Assembly (NCBI RefSeq): GCF_000719335.1
Contig: NZ_JOGB01000018.1
Span: 44,445 to 108,444 of the forward strand
Source: Streptomyces sp. NRRL S-87
Lineage (GTDB): Bacteria; Actinomycetota; Actinomycetes; Streptomycetales; Streptomycetaceae
Length of the DNA stretch: 64,000 nt
Direction: 5' to 3'
Position 1 is the stretch's first letter. The number at the start of each line of letters is the position of its first letter. A program made the position numbers and the translations under genes. This document shows positions 44,404 through 51,505 of this stretch, in pieces. Under the pieces are notes generated by a model, which was not told the origin of the DNA, did not search any database, and saw nothing but the letters and a program-made list of their open reading frames with translations.

Positions 44404-44857
44404 GTCGGGCACCTTCCTTGTCGTGGGTCGGCTCGGCGGTGGTGCGGGACGGTCCTGCCTCGTCGTCGTGGTAGCCCTGGCTGACCTCGACGATCACGCC
44501 GTCGGGGTCGCGCAGCCAGACGGTCCGCCAGCCGCAGATGAAGTCGTCGAAGTCCAGCGGGCCCAGGGTCACTTCGGCCGCGTCCCCGAGGTCGGCGAGG
44601 AAGGCGTCGACGCTGTCGGTCTGGAAGGCCAGGTGGCGCATCCGGCCCGGCGCCTGCGGTCCGTCCTCCTGCGCCGCGCGGGCCGGCTCGGTGCCGGCCG
44701 GGAACAGCTCCAGGTACGCGTCCCCCTTGCGCAGGAACACGATCTGCGAGGCGCCGAGGTCGACCACGCGGGCCCGGGTGAAGCCGAACCACCGCGTGTA
44801 GAACTCCTCGGTGACCTTCTGGTCGGTGCAGTTCAGGCCCACGTGCGACCAGCGCAT
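44396..44857 (-). CDS. VOC family protein (glyoxalase/bleomycin resistance type)
   Basis: A 153-residue vicinal-oxygen-chelate protein starting MRWSHVGLNCTDQKVTEEFY, with the paired beta-alpha-beta modules and metal-ligand positions His6, Glu in YLELFPAG, His in MRHLAFQTD and Glu in VIVEVSQGY. It may be a glyoxalase I-like lyase or dioxygenase. ATG 44857 overlaps the DJ-1 stop by one base (TGATG), and the 3' end overlaps the AGE gene by 8 bases, so the three are translationally coupled. The polar 20-residue tail is not conserved in the family. Confidence 0.83.
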   Translation of the reverse strand: MRWSHVGLNCTDQKVTEEFYTRWFGFTRARVVDLGASQIVFLRKGDAYLELFPAGTEPARAAQEDGPQAPGRMRHLAFQTDSVDAFLADLGDAAEVTLGPLDFDDFICGWRTVWLRDPDGVIVEVSQGYHDDEAGPSRTTAEPTHDKEGARHG

Positions 44858-45471
44858 CAGTCGGCCCTCCGGCCCCGGCCGGCCGCGATGAGCTCGATGA
44901 TGCGGCGGGCGAAGAGGTGGTGGTGGGCTCCGGTGCGCCCGGTGACGAGGTCGCCGTCCACGACCACGTCCTCGTCGACGTACTGGCCGCCCATGTTGCG
45001 GACGTCGCCGATGAGGTTGTTGTGGCAGACCACCTTGCGGCCGCGCACCGTGCCGGGGATCGAGGAGGCCAGCCACATGCCGTGGCAGATGATCCCCTTG
45101 AGGACGGTGGGCTCCTCGAAGGCCCGGCGCAGCAGCTCGGTCGCCGGGGCCAGGACGTCGACGTCCTCGGTGTAGCGCAGCCGGTCCGCCACCATGCCGG
45201 AGGGCACGATCAGGGCGGCGTACGAGCGCAGCTCGTCGTCCCCGAGACCCTCCAGGCTCCGGTCCGCGGTGAAGGGCGCCCGGTACTCGTGCCCGGTGAA
45301 GGTGATCGAGTCCTGGCCCCACAACCGGGTCAGGAAGTCGACCTGCGCGCCCTCCTCGGCGAACCGGCGCTGGTAGTAGAAGATCTCGGGCTCGTAGAAG
45401 TCGCTCTCGACCAGGACGGCGATCCTCGTCCCGGACAGCGGACCCTCGCGCAGGACGACGTCATTCGACAC
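44857..45471 (-). CDS. DJ-1/PfpI family protein
   Basis: A 204-residue PfpI-like protein. The early acidic residue is in ESDFYEPEIFYYQRRF, and the nucleophile elbow is KGIICHGMWLASS, with Cys followed by His, as in active PfpI/DJ-1 enzymes; later VVCHNNLIGDVRNMGG follows. Proposed functions of the family include glyoxalase III, deglycase and protease. It starts at GTG 45471, overlapping the GMC oxidoreductase by 11 bases, and it overlaps the VOC gene by one base. It is one of three DJ-1 proteins in the array, clearly different from the other two in sequence. Confidence 0.85.
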   Translation of the reverse strand: MSNDVVLREGPLSGTRIAVLVESDFYEPEIFYYQRRFAEEGAQVDFLTRLWGQDSITFTGHEYRAPFTADRSLEGLGDDELRSYAALIVPSGMVADRLRYTEDVDVLAPATELLRRAFEEPTVLKGIICHGMWLASSIPGTVRGRKVVCHNNLIGDVRNMGGQYVDEDVVVDGDLVTGRTGAHHHLFARRIIELIAAGRGRRAD

Positions 45472-47062
45472 GGGAGACCCCCTTGATGAAGTCGGCGGCC
45501 CGCTCGGCGATCATCGCGATGGCGGTGTGGCAGTTGCCCGAGGGCACCGCCGGCATCACGCTCGCGTCGACCACGCGCAGGTTCTCGGTGCCGTGCACGC
45601 GCAGCTGGGGGTCCACGACCGAGAGGTCGTCGATGCCCATGCGGCAGGAGCCGGACTGGTGGTGGTAGCTCTCGGACTTCTGCTTGACGAAGGCGCGCAG
45701 CTCGTCGTCCGTGACGGTGCCGGGCCCGGGCTGCAGCTCCTGCTTGTACCAGGGCGAGAAGGCCGAGGTGGCGAAGATCTCGCGGGCGGTCTTGACGCCC
45801 TGGACCATGCGCTCCAGGTCCCAGCGGTCGCCCAGGTAGTTCGGGTGGATCAGCGGGTGCTCCAGCGGGTCGGCGCTCGCCAGCCGGATCCAGCCGCGGG
45901 AGACCGGCCGCACCACCCCGGGCAGGATGCTGACGGTGTTCGGGTGGGACTGGCCGACGATCACGTCGAACGGCACGTGCACGAAGGCGATCTGGAGGTC
46001 CGGGGCCGGCAGGCCGGGCTGCGAGGCCAGGAACAGTGCGCTCTCCGAGAGGTTCTGGGTCGGCGGCGGCAGTTCCTGGGTGACCTCGGCCATCAGCCCG
46101 GTCAGGACGTGGTTGTGGAAGTTCTCACCCACGCCCGGCACGGCCGCCGTGACGGCGATGCCGTGCTCGCGCAGCTGCTCCGGGTCCCCGACGCCGGACA
46201 GCAGCAGCAGCTTCGGGGACTCGATGGCCCCGGCGGCCACGATCACCTCGCGGCGGGCCCGTACGGTGTACGTGCCCGGGGTCCGCGGGGTGTCGGCGGC
46301 CACGGTGCGGCCCGGGAAGTCCGCGGGCGGGGCCGTCTGGACGTACTCGACGCCGGTGGCGCGGGTGCCGTCGAACAGGATGCGGGAGGACTGGGCCCCG
46401 GTGCGCAGGGTGAGGTTGGGGCGGGCGAGCGCGGGCTCCAGGTAGGCGGCCAGGGTGCCCTGCCGCTTGCCGTCGGCCACGTCGATGTGGTGCCAGCCGG
46501 TGCCGAACAGGCCGCGCTGCGGGCCGTCGGTGTTGAAGTCGGCGATCTCGCGGTGGCCGAGTTCGACGGCCGCGTCGATGAAGGCCCGCGAGACCGGGTT
46601 GGGGTCGTGGCGGCCGGCGTTGGTCACCCGCTGGGGGCCGTCCGTGCCGATGGCCGCGGTGGTCCGGTCCTCCTGGGACTCCAGCAGCGCGAAGTACGGC
46701 AGCACGTCCTCGTGCGCCCAGCCTGCGGCACCCTGGTAGGCCCAGTTGTCGAAGTCCGAGGCGTGGCCCCGGATGTGCATCATGATGTACAGGTTGCTGC
46801 TGCCGCCGGGGGCCTTGCCGCGCGGTTCGTACGTGCGCCGGCCGTCCAGTCCCGGCTGCGGTACGGACTGGTAGCCCCAGTCGACCGGGCCGCCGAGCAG
46901 CTTGTACCAGGAGGAGGGGTCGTCGACCTCGGGCGGGATGCGGCCGCCGCCGGCCTCCAGGACGAGCACCGAGACGTCCGGGTCCTCCGAGAGCCGGTTG
47001 GCCAGCACGCTGCCCGCGGTGCCGGAGCCGACGATCACGTAGTCGTACTCAGTCTCCGTCAC
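45461..47062 (-). CDS. GMC family FAD oxidoreductase (choline dehydrogenase-like)
   Basis: A 533-residue flavoprotein. The FAD motif is YDYVIVGSGTAGSVLANRL, the GMC signature regions are RGKAPGGSSNLYIMMHIRG and AGAIESPKLLLLSGVG, and the catalytic His lies in SYHHQSGSCRMGIDDLS. The usual second His/Asn near the C-terminus is GNCHTAIAMIAERAAD. It should oxidise an alcohol to an aldehyde, which could feed the aldehyde dehydrogenase of the same array. It starts at GTG 47062, 12 bp after an NTF2-fold gene. No signal peptide is visible. Confidence 0.9.
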   Translation of the reverse strand: MTETEYDYVIVGSGTAGSVLANRLSEDPDVSVLVLEAGGGRIPPEVDDPSSWYKLLGGPVDWGYQSVPQPGLDGRRTYEPRGKAPGGSSNLYIMMHIRGHASDFDNWAYQGAAGWAHEDVLPYFALLESQEDRTTAAIGTDGPQRVTNAGRHDPNPVSRAFIDAAVELGHREIADFNTDGPQRGLFGTGWHHIDVADGKRQGTLAAYLEPALARPNLTLRTGAQSSRILFDGTRATGVEYVQTAPPADFPGRTVAADTPRTPGTYTVRARREVIVAAGAIESPKLLLLSGVGDPEQLREHGIAVTAAVPGVGENFHNHVLTGLMAEVTQELPPPTQNLSESALFLASQPGLPAPDLQIAFVHVPFDVIVGQSHPNTVSILPGVVRPVSRGWIRLASADPLEHPLIHPNYLGDRWDLERMVQGVKTAREIFATSAFSPWYKQELQPGPGTVTDDELRAFVKQKSESYHHQSGSCRMGIDDLSVVDPQLRVHGTENLRVVDASVMPAVPSGNCHTAIAMIAERAADFIKGVSRVE

Positions 47063-47074
47063 GACTGCGCCCCC

Positions 47075-47476
47075 TCAGCCCTGGCTCAGGACCTGGAAGG
47101 GGACCGTGTCGTGGAAGTTCGCCATGTACGCGATCTTCCCGTCGACGATCTTGAAGAAGTTCATCACCTCGGCCTCGACCGCCTCGCCGGAGGCGCTGAC
47201 GGCGCTGAGGTGGGAGACGGCCGCGGCCTTGACGGTGCCGGGGGTCTCTCCGCCGGGGCCCTGGGTGTCGACGATGAGGTGCACGGGGGTGTTGCGGAAG
47301 ACCCGGTACATGTCCCCCATGCCCTTCATCGTCGAGCGCAGGGTGTCGAGGCCCTCGATGTGGCCGGCCAGCTGCTCGTCCATGACCTGGTCGTCGGCGA
47401 ACAGGTCGCACCAGCGGTCCCAGTCGCCGGCGTTGGCGTACTCGTAGTACTTGGTCAGGATGTGACGTGCGTCCAT
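47075..47476 (-). CDS. SnoaL/NTF2-fold protein
   Basis: A 133-residue NTF2-like protein. The N-terminal helix LTKYYEYANAGDWDRWCDLF, the strand DQVMDEQLAGHIEGLDTLR and the C-terminal sheet AEVMNFFKIVDGKIAYMANF follow the SnoaL_2 pattern of polyketide-cyclase-like and isomerase-like proteins. It is the third of three consecutive NTF2-fold genes that lie between the ThDP enzyme and the GMC oxidoreductase, with gaps of 13-24 bp. They may form a hetero-oligomer or act on related ligands. The start is ATG 47476. Confidence 0.8.
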   Translation of the reverse strand: MDARHILTKYYEYANAGDWDRWCDLFADDQVMDEQLAGHIEGLDTLRSTMKGMGDMYRVFRNTPVHLIVDTQGPGGETPGTVKAAAVSHLSAVSASGEAVEAEVMNFFKIVDGKIAYMANFHDTVPFQVLSQG

Positions 47477-47489
47477 CGCGTGCTCCCCC

Positions 47490-47945
47490 TCATCGGTCCC
47501 TGCGGATGCCGCCCGGCGCGAAGGGCGCCCAGAACTGGCTGAAGGCGCTGGCGGTGTCCCCGAACAGGCCGTCCCGGCCCTCGACGATCCGTCCCTCGTG
47601 CCAGCGCATGAAGTGGAAGACCTGGTAGTCCATGCGCTCGTACGGGGACTGCGCGTCGTCCTTCGCGCCGGCCCGCAACCCGGTGTTGCGGCACACGTCG
47701 GCCGAGCAGTCGGGGCCGGTCAGGACGTACTCGATGTCCATCTTGAAGGTGCCGCCGGTGAGCTTGTGGGTCTCGCCCATGAGCTCCAGGAACGCGTCCA
47801 GGCTCTCGTACCAGCCGGCCAGCGGGTGGTTGCCGGGCACCAGCCACCGCAGGTCCTCGGAGTAGTACTCCAGGATCCGGTCGCGGTTGCCGGAGCCGAG
47901 CGCGCGGTAGGCCGCCTCGACCCGCTGCCGCGTCACGTTGGTCAT
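47490..47945 (-). CDS. SnoaL/NTF2-fold protein
   Basis: A 151-residue NTF2-like protein, starting MTNVTRQRVEAAYRALGSGN. The segment LRWLVPGNHPLAGWYESLDA, with the family NPLAG-like loop, and FKMDIEYVLTGPDC are present; the C-terminal part YQVFHFMRWHEGRIVEGRD closes the fold. It shares the general ketosteroid-isomerase-like pattern with its neighbours but has little direct identity to them. It lies 22 bp after one NTF2-fold gene and 13 bp before the next. The substrate is unknown. Confidence 0.8.
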   Translation of the reverse strand: MTNVTRQRVEAAYRALGSGNRDRILEYYSEDLRWLVPGNHPLAGWYESLDAFLELMGETHKLTGGTFKMDIEYVLTGPDCSADVCRNTGLRAGAKDDAQSPYERMDYQVFHFMRWHEGRIVEGRDGLFGDTASAFSQFWAPFAPGGIRRDR

Positions 47946-47967
47946 GGTCCGCTTCTCCTTCGGGGCG

Positions 47968-48399
47968 TCAGAGGGAGGCCGAACCCGGCATCGGGGCCAG
48001 TTCGTTGACGGTGTACGTCTTGATCAGCGGCCCGTCCGGGCCGGGTACGACGGTCCACGTCTGGTCGGCGTCGAAGCCGAGCCACACGCTGCGGGCGGCC
48101 GGCGGGTCCCAGATCTTGGCCTGCCAGTTCACCAGGACCCGGACGATGGCCTTGTCGCCCTCGATGACCGGCTCGACCTTGGTGACGGTGTGCACCTCGT
48201 CGAAGAACCGGTTGGTGACGGCGTCGTACCAGCGGCCGAAGCCGCTGTGCCCCAGGAACGTGTCCTCGGGGACCTTGAACTCCAGGTCCTCGGTGATGAG
48301 GGCCAGCACCTCGGACAGCGGGACGTGCTGGTCGAGGGCGGTGTACCAGTCCCCCGCGAAGGTCCGGATCGCGTGCTCGGTGAGCCGCTCGGCGGGCAT
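47968..48399 (-). CDS. SnoaL/NTF2-fold protein
   Basis: A 143-residue NTF2-like protein: RTFAGDWYTALDQHVPLSEV, then ALITEDLEFKVPEDTFLGHS, then VLVNWQAKIWDPPAARSVWL. It is the first of three adjacent NTF2-fold genes and begins 24 bp after the ThDP-enzyme stop. The start ATG 48399 gives MPAERLTEHAIRTF. The combination of an NTF2-fold triplet with a ThDP enzyme and an alcohol oxidoreductase is unusual and suggests a multistep conversion of a small carbonyl compound. This is inference from context. Confidence 0.78.
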   Translation of the reverse strand: MPAERLTEHAIRTFAGDWYTALDQHVPLSEVLALITEDLEFKVPEDTFLGHSGFGRWYDAVTNRFFDEVHTVTKVEPVIEGDKAIVRVLVNWQAKIWDPPAARSVWLGFDADQTWTVVPGPDGPLIKTYTVNELAPMPGSASL

Positions 48400-48423
48400 G
48401 CGCGCCTCCGTGTGATGTGGTGG

Positions 48424-50070
48424 TCAGATCTGGATGTCGACGAGGAACGGGCCGGGGTGGTCGAGCATCCGGCGCACCGCGGCGACGGCCTCGTCCGGCT
48501 TCTCCACGCGCGTTCCGCCCGCCCCGAGGGAGCGCGCGAGACCCGCGAAGTCGATCTCCGGGTGGGACAGGTCGAAGGAGCTCGGGAAGGCGTGCTGGGG
48601 AATCTCCCGCTCCCGCCAGTACTGGGCGATGTTGTCGTCCAGCAGCCGGTACTTGCGGTTGTTGCAGACCACGAACTTGGCGGCGATGCCGTGCCGGGCG
48701 GCGGTCCACAGCGCCTGGTACGTGTACATGGACCCGCCGTCGCCCGCGAAGCCGACGACCGTCCGGTCGGGGTGGGCGAGCTTGGCGCCGACCGCGCCGG
48801 GGAACCCGACGCCGAGGGAGCCGCCGCGGGTGAGGTGGTAGTCCCCGGGCCTCTCGGGGGGCAGGTAGGCGGTCACCAGCGGGGAGGTGGTCAGCGCCTC
48901 GTCGAAGACGATCAGGTCGCCCCCGGTCCGCTCGGCCAGGGTCTGCAGGAAGACGGCCATCGGCGTGCCGTCCCACTCCGCCGGCACCGCCGGCCGGGGG
49001 GCGAGCGCCCGCTCGCGCCGCCGGGCGTCGAGCCGGGTGGCCGCGGCCGCCCGGCGCAGCGGGTCCAGCTCCCGTTCCAGTACGGGTGCCAGGGCGCGCA
49101 GCGCGAGCTTCGGGTCGGCCGCCAGACCGAGGTCCACCGGGTGGTTCTTGGCGATCTCGTAGGTGTTGAGGTCGACGTGCACGATCCGGGCGCCGTCGGC
49201 GAACGGGCTCGCCAGCTCCGGGAAGACCTCGGGGAACACGTACGTGCCGACGATCAGCACCGCGTCCGCGTCCCGGACCAGGGCCTTGCTGTGCTCGCCG
49301 AACATGTGGCCCAGCTGGCCGCGGCGCAGCGGGTGCGAGGCGGCGATGTTCACCTCGGAGGAGTCCACCTCGTACACGTCGGCGCCCAGCAGTTCCGCCA
49401 CGGCGGCCAGTTCGGCCTGGGCGCCGGACAGGGCCACCCCGTCGCCGACGAGGACGATCGGCCGCTCCGCCCCGGCCAGCAGCCGGGCGGCCCGCCCGAC
49501 GGCGGCGTCCGAGGGCGCCACGTCGGTCAGCGGGACGGCGGCCGGCAGCACGGGCTCGGAGTTGAGCTCGTCCAGCACGTCCATCGGCAGGGCCACGAAC
49601 ACCGGGCCGCGGGGCGGGGTGAGCGCGATCTTGACGGCCCGGCGGACGGTCCGCAGCACCGAGCGCGGGTCGGTCACCCGCGTGGCGTACTTGGTGACCG
49701 GCTTGGCCATGGCCACCAGGTCGGCGGCCATCTGCGCGTCCATCGCGTCGTACCGGACGCCCGCGTCGCCGGCGACCACGACCAGCGGGGTGTGGCCGCG
49801 CAGCGACTGGTAGAGCATGCCGATGCCGTTCCCCAGGCCGACGCCGGAGTGCAGCTGGAGCAGGGCGGCGCCTCCGGTGGCCCGCGCGTAGCCGTCGGCG
49901 ATGCCGGCGGCCACGGTTTCCTGGAGGGTGAGCACGTACTGGAACCCCTCGGCCGCGTCGGCCGCGTCGAGGAACCCCTGCTCCACCGTTCCGGGATTTC
50001 CGAACATCACGTTGAGGCCGTCGGCCTTGAATTGCTCGATGAGCCTTTCCCGGCCCGGGGTCGCTGCCAT
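48424..50070 (-). CDS. Thiamine diphosphate-dependent enzyme, benzoylformate decarboxylase-like
   Basis: A 548-residue ThDP enzyme. The N-terminal PYR domain has GNPGTVEQGFLDA, the cofactor-activating Glu51 in LQETVAAGIADGYAR, and His74 in LQLHSGVGLGNGIG, equivalent in context to the active-site His of benzoylformate decarboxylase. The C-terminal PP domain has GDGGSMYTYQALWTAA followed by VVCNNRKYRLL for Mg and ThDP. It probably decarboxylates an alpha-keto acid to an aldehyde or carries out carboligation; acetolactate-synthase-like activity is less likely. The start is ATG 50070, 68 bp after a DJ-1 gene. Confidence 0.87.
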   Translation of the reverse strand: MAATPGRERLIEQFKADGLNVMFGNPGTVEQGFLDAADAAEGFQYVLTLQETVAAGIADGYARATGGAALLQLHSGVGLGNGIGMLYQSLRGHTPLVVVAGDAGVRYDAMDAQMAADLVAMAKPVTKYATRVTDPRSVLRTVRRAVKIALTPPRGPVFVALPMDVLDELNSEPVLPAAVPLTDVAPSDAAVGRAARLLAGAERPIVLVGDGVALSGAQAELAAVAELLGADVYEVDSSEVNIAASHPLRRGQLGHMFGEHSKALVRDADAVLIVGTYVFPEVFPELASPFADGARIVHVDLNTYEIAKNHPVDLGLAADPKLALRALAPVLERELDPLRRAAAATRLDARRRERALAPRPAVPAEWDGTPMAVFLQTLAERTGGDLIVFDEALTTSPLVTAYLPPERPGDYHLTRGGSLGVGFPGAVGAKLAHPDRTVVGFAGDGGSMYTYQALWTAARHGIAAKFVVCNNRKYRLLDDNIAQYWREREIPQHAFPSSFDLSHPEIDFAGLARSLGAGGTRVEKPDEAVAAVRRMLDHPGPFLVDIQI

Positions 50071-50138
50071 GAATTCCCCCTGGTTTCGCGGCTGATGGCG
50101 TGGCCGATTCCGATTCCGTTTCCGGTTCCGTGCTTCGG

Positions 50139-50963
50139 TCACCAGCCGTAGCGGGTGAGGCCGTCCTCCAGGACTTCCACGATCTTCTGGCCCGTGAGGT
50201 ACGAGTCGGGGGTCGACCGGCCCGTCACGAACGGGAAGTCGACGATCACCGAGACCGGCTTCCCGAAGTTGCCGTGGTAGGCGCCGCGCGGCCCGGTGGC
50301 GTCGCGCAGGATGTACTCCAGCGGGTACGGCGGCGGGCCCATGTTGAAGTCGGTGCCGAGGAACCCGGTGCCGTCCTTGTAGTCGTACTCCTTGCAGTGC
50401 CCGGTGACGTGCTTGCCCCAGAGGATGCTGCGGCGGTCGTCCCAGTCGCGGGCGAAGGCCAGGCAGGCGACGCCGTAGCACTCGGCGGCCACGACCTTGC
50501 CGGCCTTCTTGAAGGCCAGGATCAGGGCGTGCACGCGCTCGTTGTTGGCGAGGTCGGCGATCGGGCCGGAGCCGCCGACGATCAGGATGGCGTCGTACTC
50601 GGCGATGTCGGCGTCGACCTTGTCGAGGTCGCGGTGGTACTGCTCCAGCTTGCGGAGGTAGCCCTCGTCGCTGGTGTACGGGCGCTCGGGGACCCAGGCC
50701 TCGATGTCGAGGGGGGTGTCGAGCCGGTTGGAGGCCTCGAACTCGCGGCCGAGCCGGGCGTTCTCCTCGGTGGTCACCGAGCGGCCCAGCGGCGGGTCGA
50801 CGTAGTTCGCGTCGAGGCTCGGCGGAAGGGCGTGCGGCCGCTTTCCGGTCGGCGTGGCGAAGACGACCTCATAACCACGCTCGTCGAACTTGGAAACCGG
50901 CCCGATGAGTTCCTCGGCCCAGTAACCGCGTTCGGAGACAATGACCAGAATTTTTCTGCTCAC
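50139..50963 (-). CDS. DJ-1/PfpI family protein, first gene of the long array
   Basis: A 274-residue protein. The acidic segment SERGYWAEELIGPVSKFDE starts the domain, and the nucleophile elbow reads VAAECYGVACLAFARDW, with Cys in the AECYG position. A large insert (NRLDTPLDIEAWVPERPYTS) distinguishes it from short DJ-1 proteins. The start is GTG 50963, with AGGAGG 5 bases upstream; the frame stays open to 51104 but that part is not conserved-looking. It is the promoter-proximal gene of 24 co-directional genes, 139 bp from a perfect inverted repeat shared with the divergent UBP zinc-finger gene. Confidence 0.83.
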   Translation of the reverse strand: MSRKILVIVSERGYWAEELIGPVSKFDERGYEVVFATPTGKRPHALPPSLDANYVDPPLGRSVTTEENARLGREFEASNRLDTPLDIEAWVPERPYTSDEGYLRKLEQYHRDLDKVDADIAEYDAILIVGGSGPIADLANNERVHALILAFKKAGKVVAAECYGVACLAFARDWDDRRSILWGKHVTGHCKEYDYKDGTGFLGTDFNMGPPPYPLEYILRDATGPRGAYHGNFGKPVSVIVDFPFVTGRSTPDSYLTGQKIVEVLEDGLTRYGW

Positions 50964-51102
50964 GTATTCCTCCTGGCGCCGCCTGTTGTCGTTGGCGACC
51001 CCCACACTGCTGCTCCCGGGAGGTCCCGTCAAAGCGCCGGTGTGCGACTTCGTGAGGTAGCGGGGCAGGTCTTCGAGGAACCTTCGGTAGTCACCCGCGG
51101 AC

Positions 51103-51131
51103 GTCATGAAGTACCTCCAGGACTTCATGAC
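51103..51131. promoter_or_regulatory. Perfect inverted repeat in the divergent promoter of the array
   Basis: GTCATGAAGT (51103-51112), a 9-base spacer, and ACTTCATGAC (51122-51131) form a perfect 10-bp inverted repeat. A degenerate half-site, ACTTCGTGA, lies 56 bases away at 51047-51055. The element sits in the 275-bp gap between the first gene of the minus-strand array (start 50963) and the UBP zinc-finger gene (start 51239), so one dimeric regulator could control both directions. Nothing else clear is visible in the gap. Confidence 0.7.
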
Positions 51132-51238
51132 TTCGGCCGAATCGGTGAACCTTCCGACGTCCCCGGCTTTATGGTCTTCAAGATTCCCCGGAAGGGACCG
51201 GTGGGAATCGGGTAGGACGTCGGGAGGGACGGGGTCCG

Positions 51239-51505
51239 ATGGACATGAGCTGCACCCATATCGATCAGATACGCCCGGTGACCGCAGGCACCGAGGGCTG
51301 CGAGGAGTGCCTCGCGCTCGGCGACTCGTGGGTCCATCTGCGGATGTGCCTGAGCTGCGGTCACATCGGCTGCTGCGACTCCTCCAGAAACCGGCACGCG
51401 ACCAAGCACTACCGGCGCACGGACCATCCCATCGCCGCCTCGCACGAACCGGGCGAGGACTGGGCCTGGTGCTACGCCGACGAGCTGATGCTGGAGACCG
51501 CATGA
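51239..51505 (+). CDS. UBP-type zinc finger protein
   Basis: An 88-residue protein made of a single UBP-type zinc finger. Ligands are Cys5, His7, Cys21, Cys24, Cys37, Cys40, Cys45 and the histidines in RHATKHYRRTDH, in the order of ubiquitin-hydrolase zinc fingers. Actinobacteria lack classic ubiquitin, so the domain must bind another partner or C-terminal tail. Its stop overlaps the start of the receiver-FAD-reductase gene (ATGA), so the two proteins are made together and probably interact. The C-terminal GEDWAWCYADELML is typical of this small bacterial group. Confidence 0.88.
   Translation: MDMSCTHIDQIRPVTAGTEGCEECLALGDSWVHLRMCLSCGHIGCCDSSRNRHATKHYRRTDHPIAASHEPGEDWAWCYADELMLETA

Noticed and set aside
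50964..51104. N-terminal extension of the DJ-1 gene to the ATG at 51104
   Set aside because: The GTG at 50963 has AGGAGG 5 bases upstream and begins the conserved fold; the extension runs through the divergent promoter dyad.
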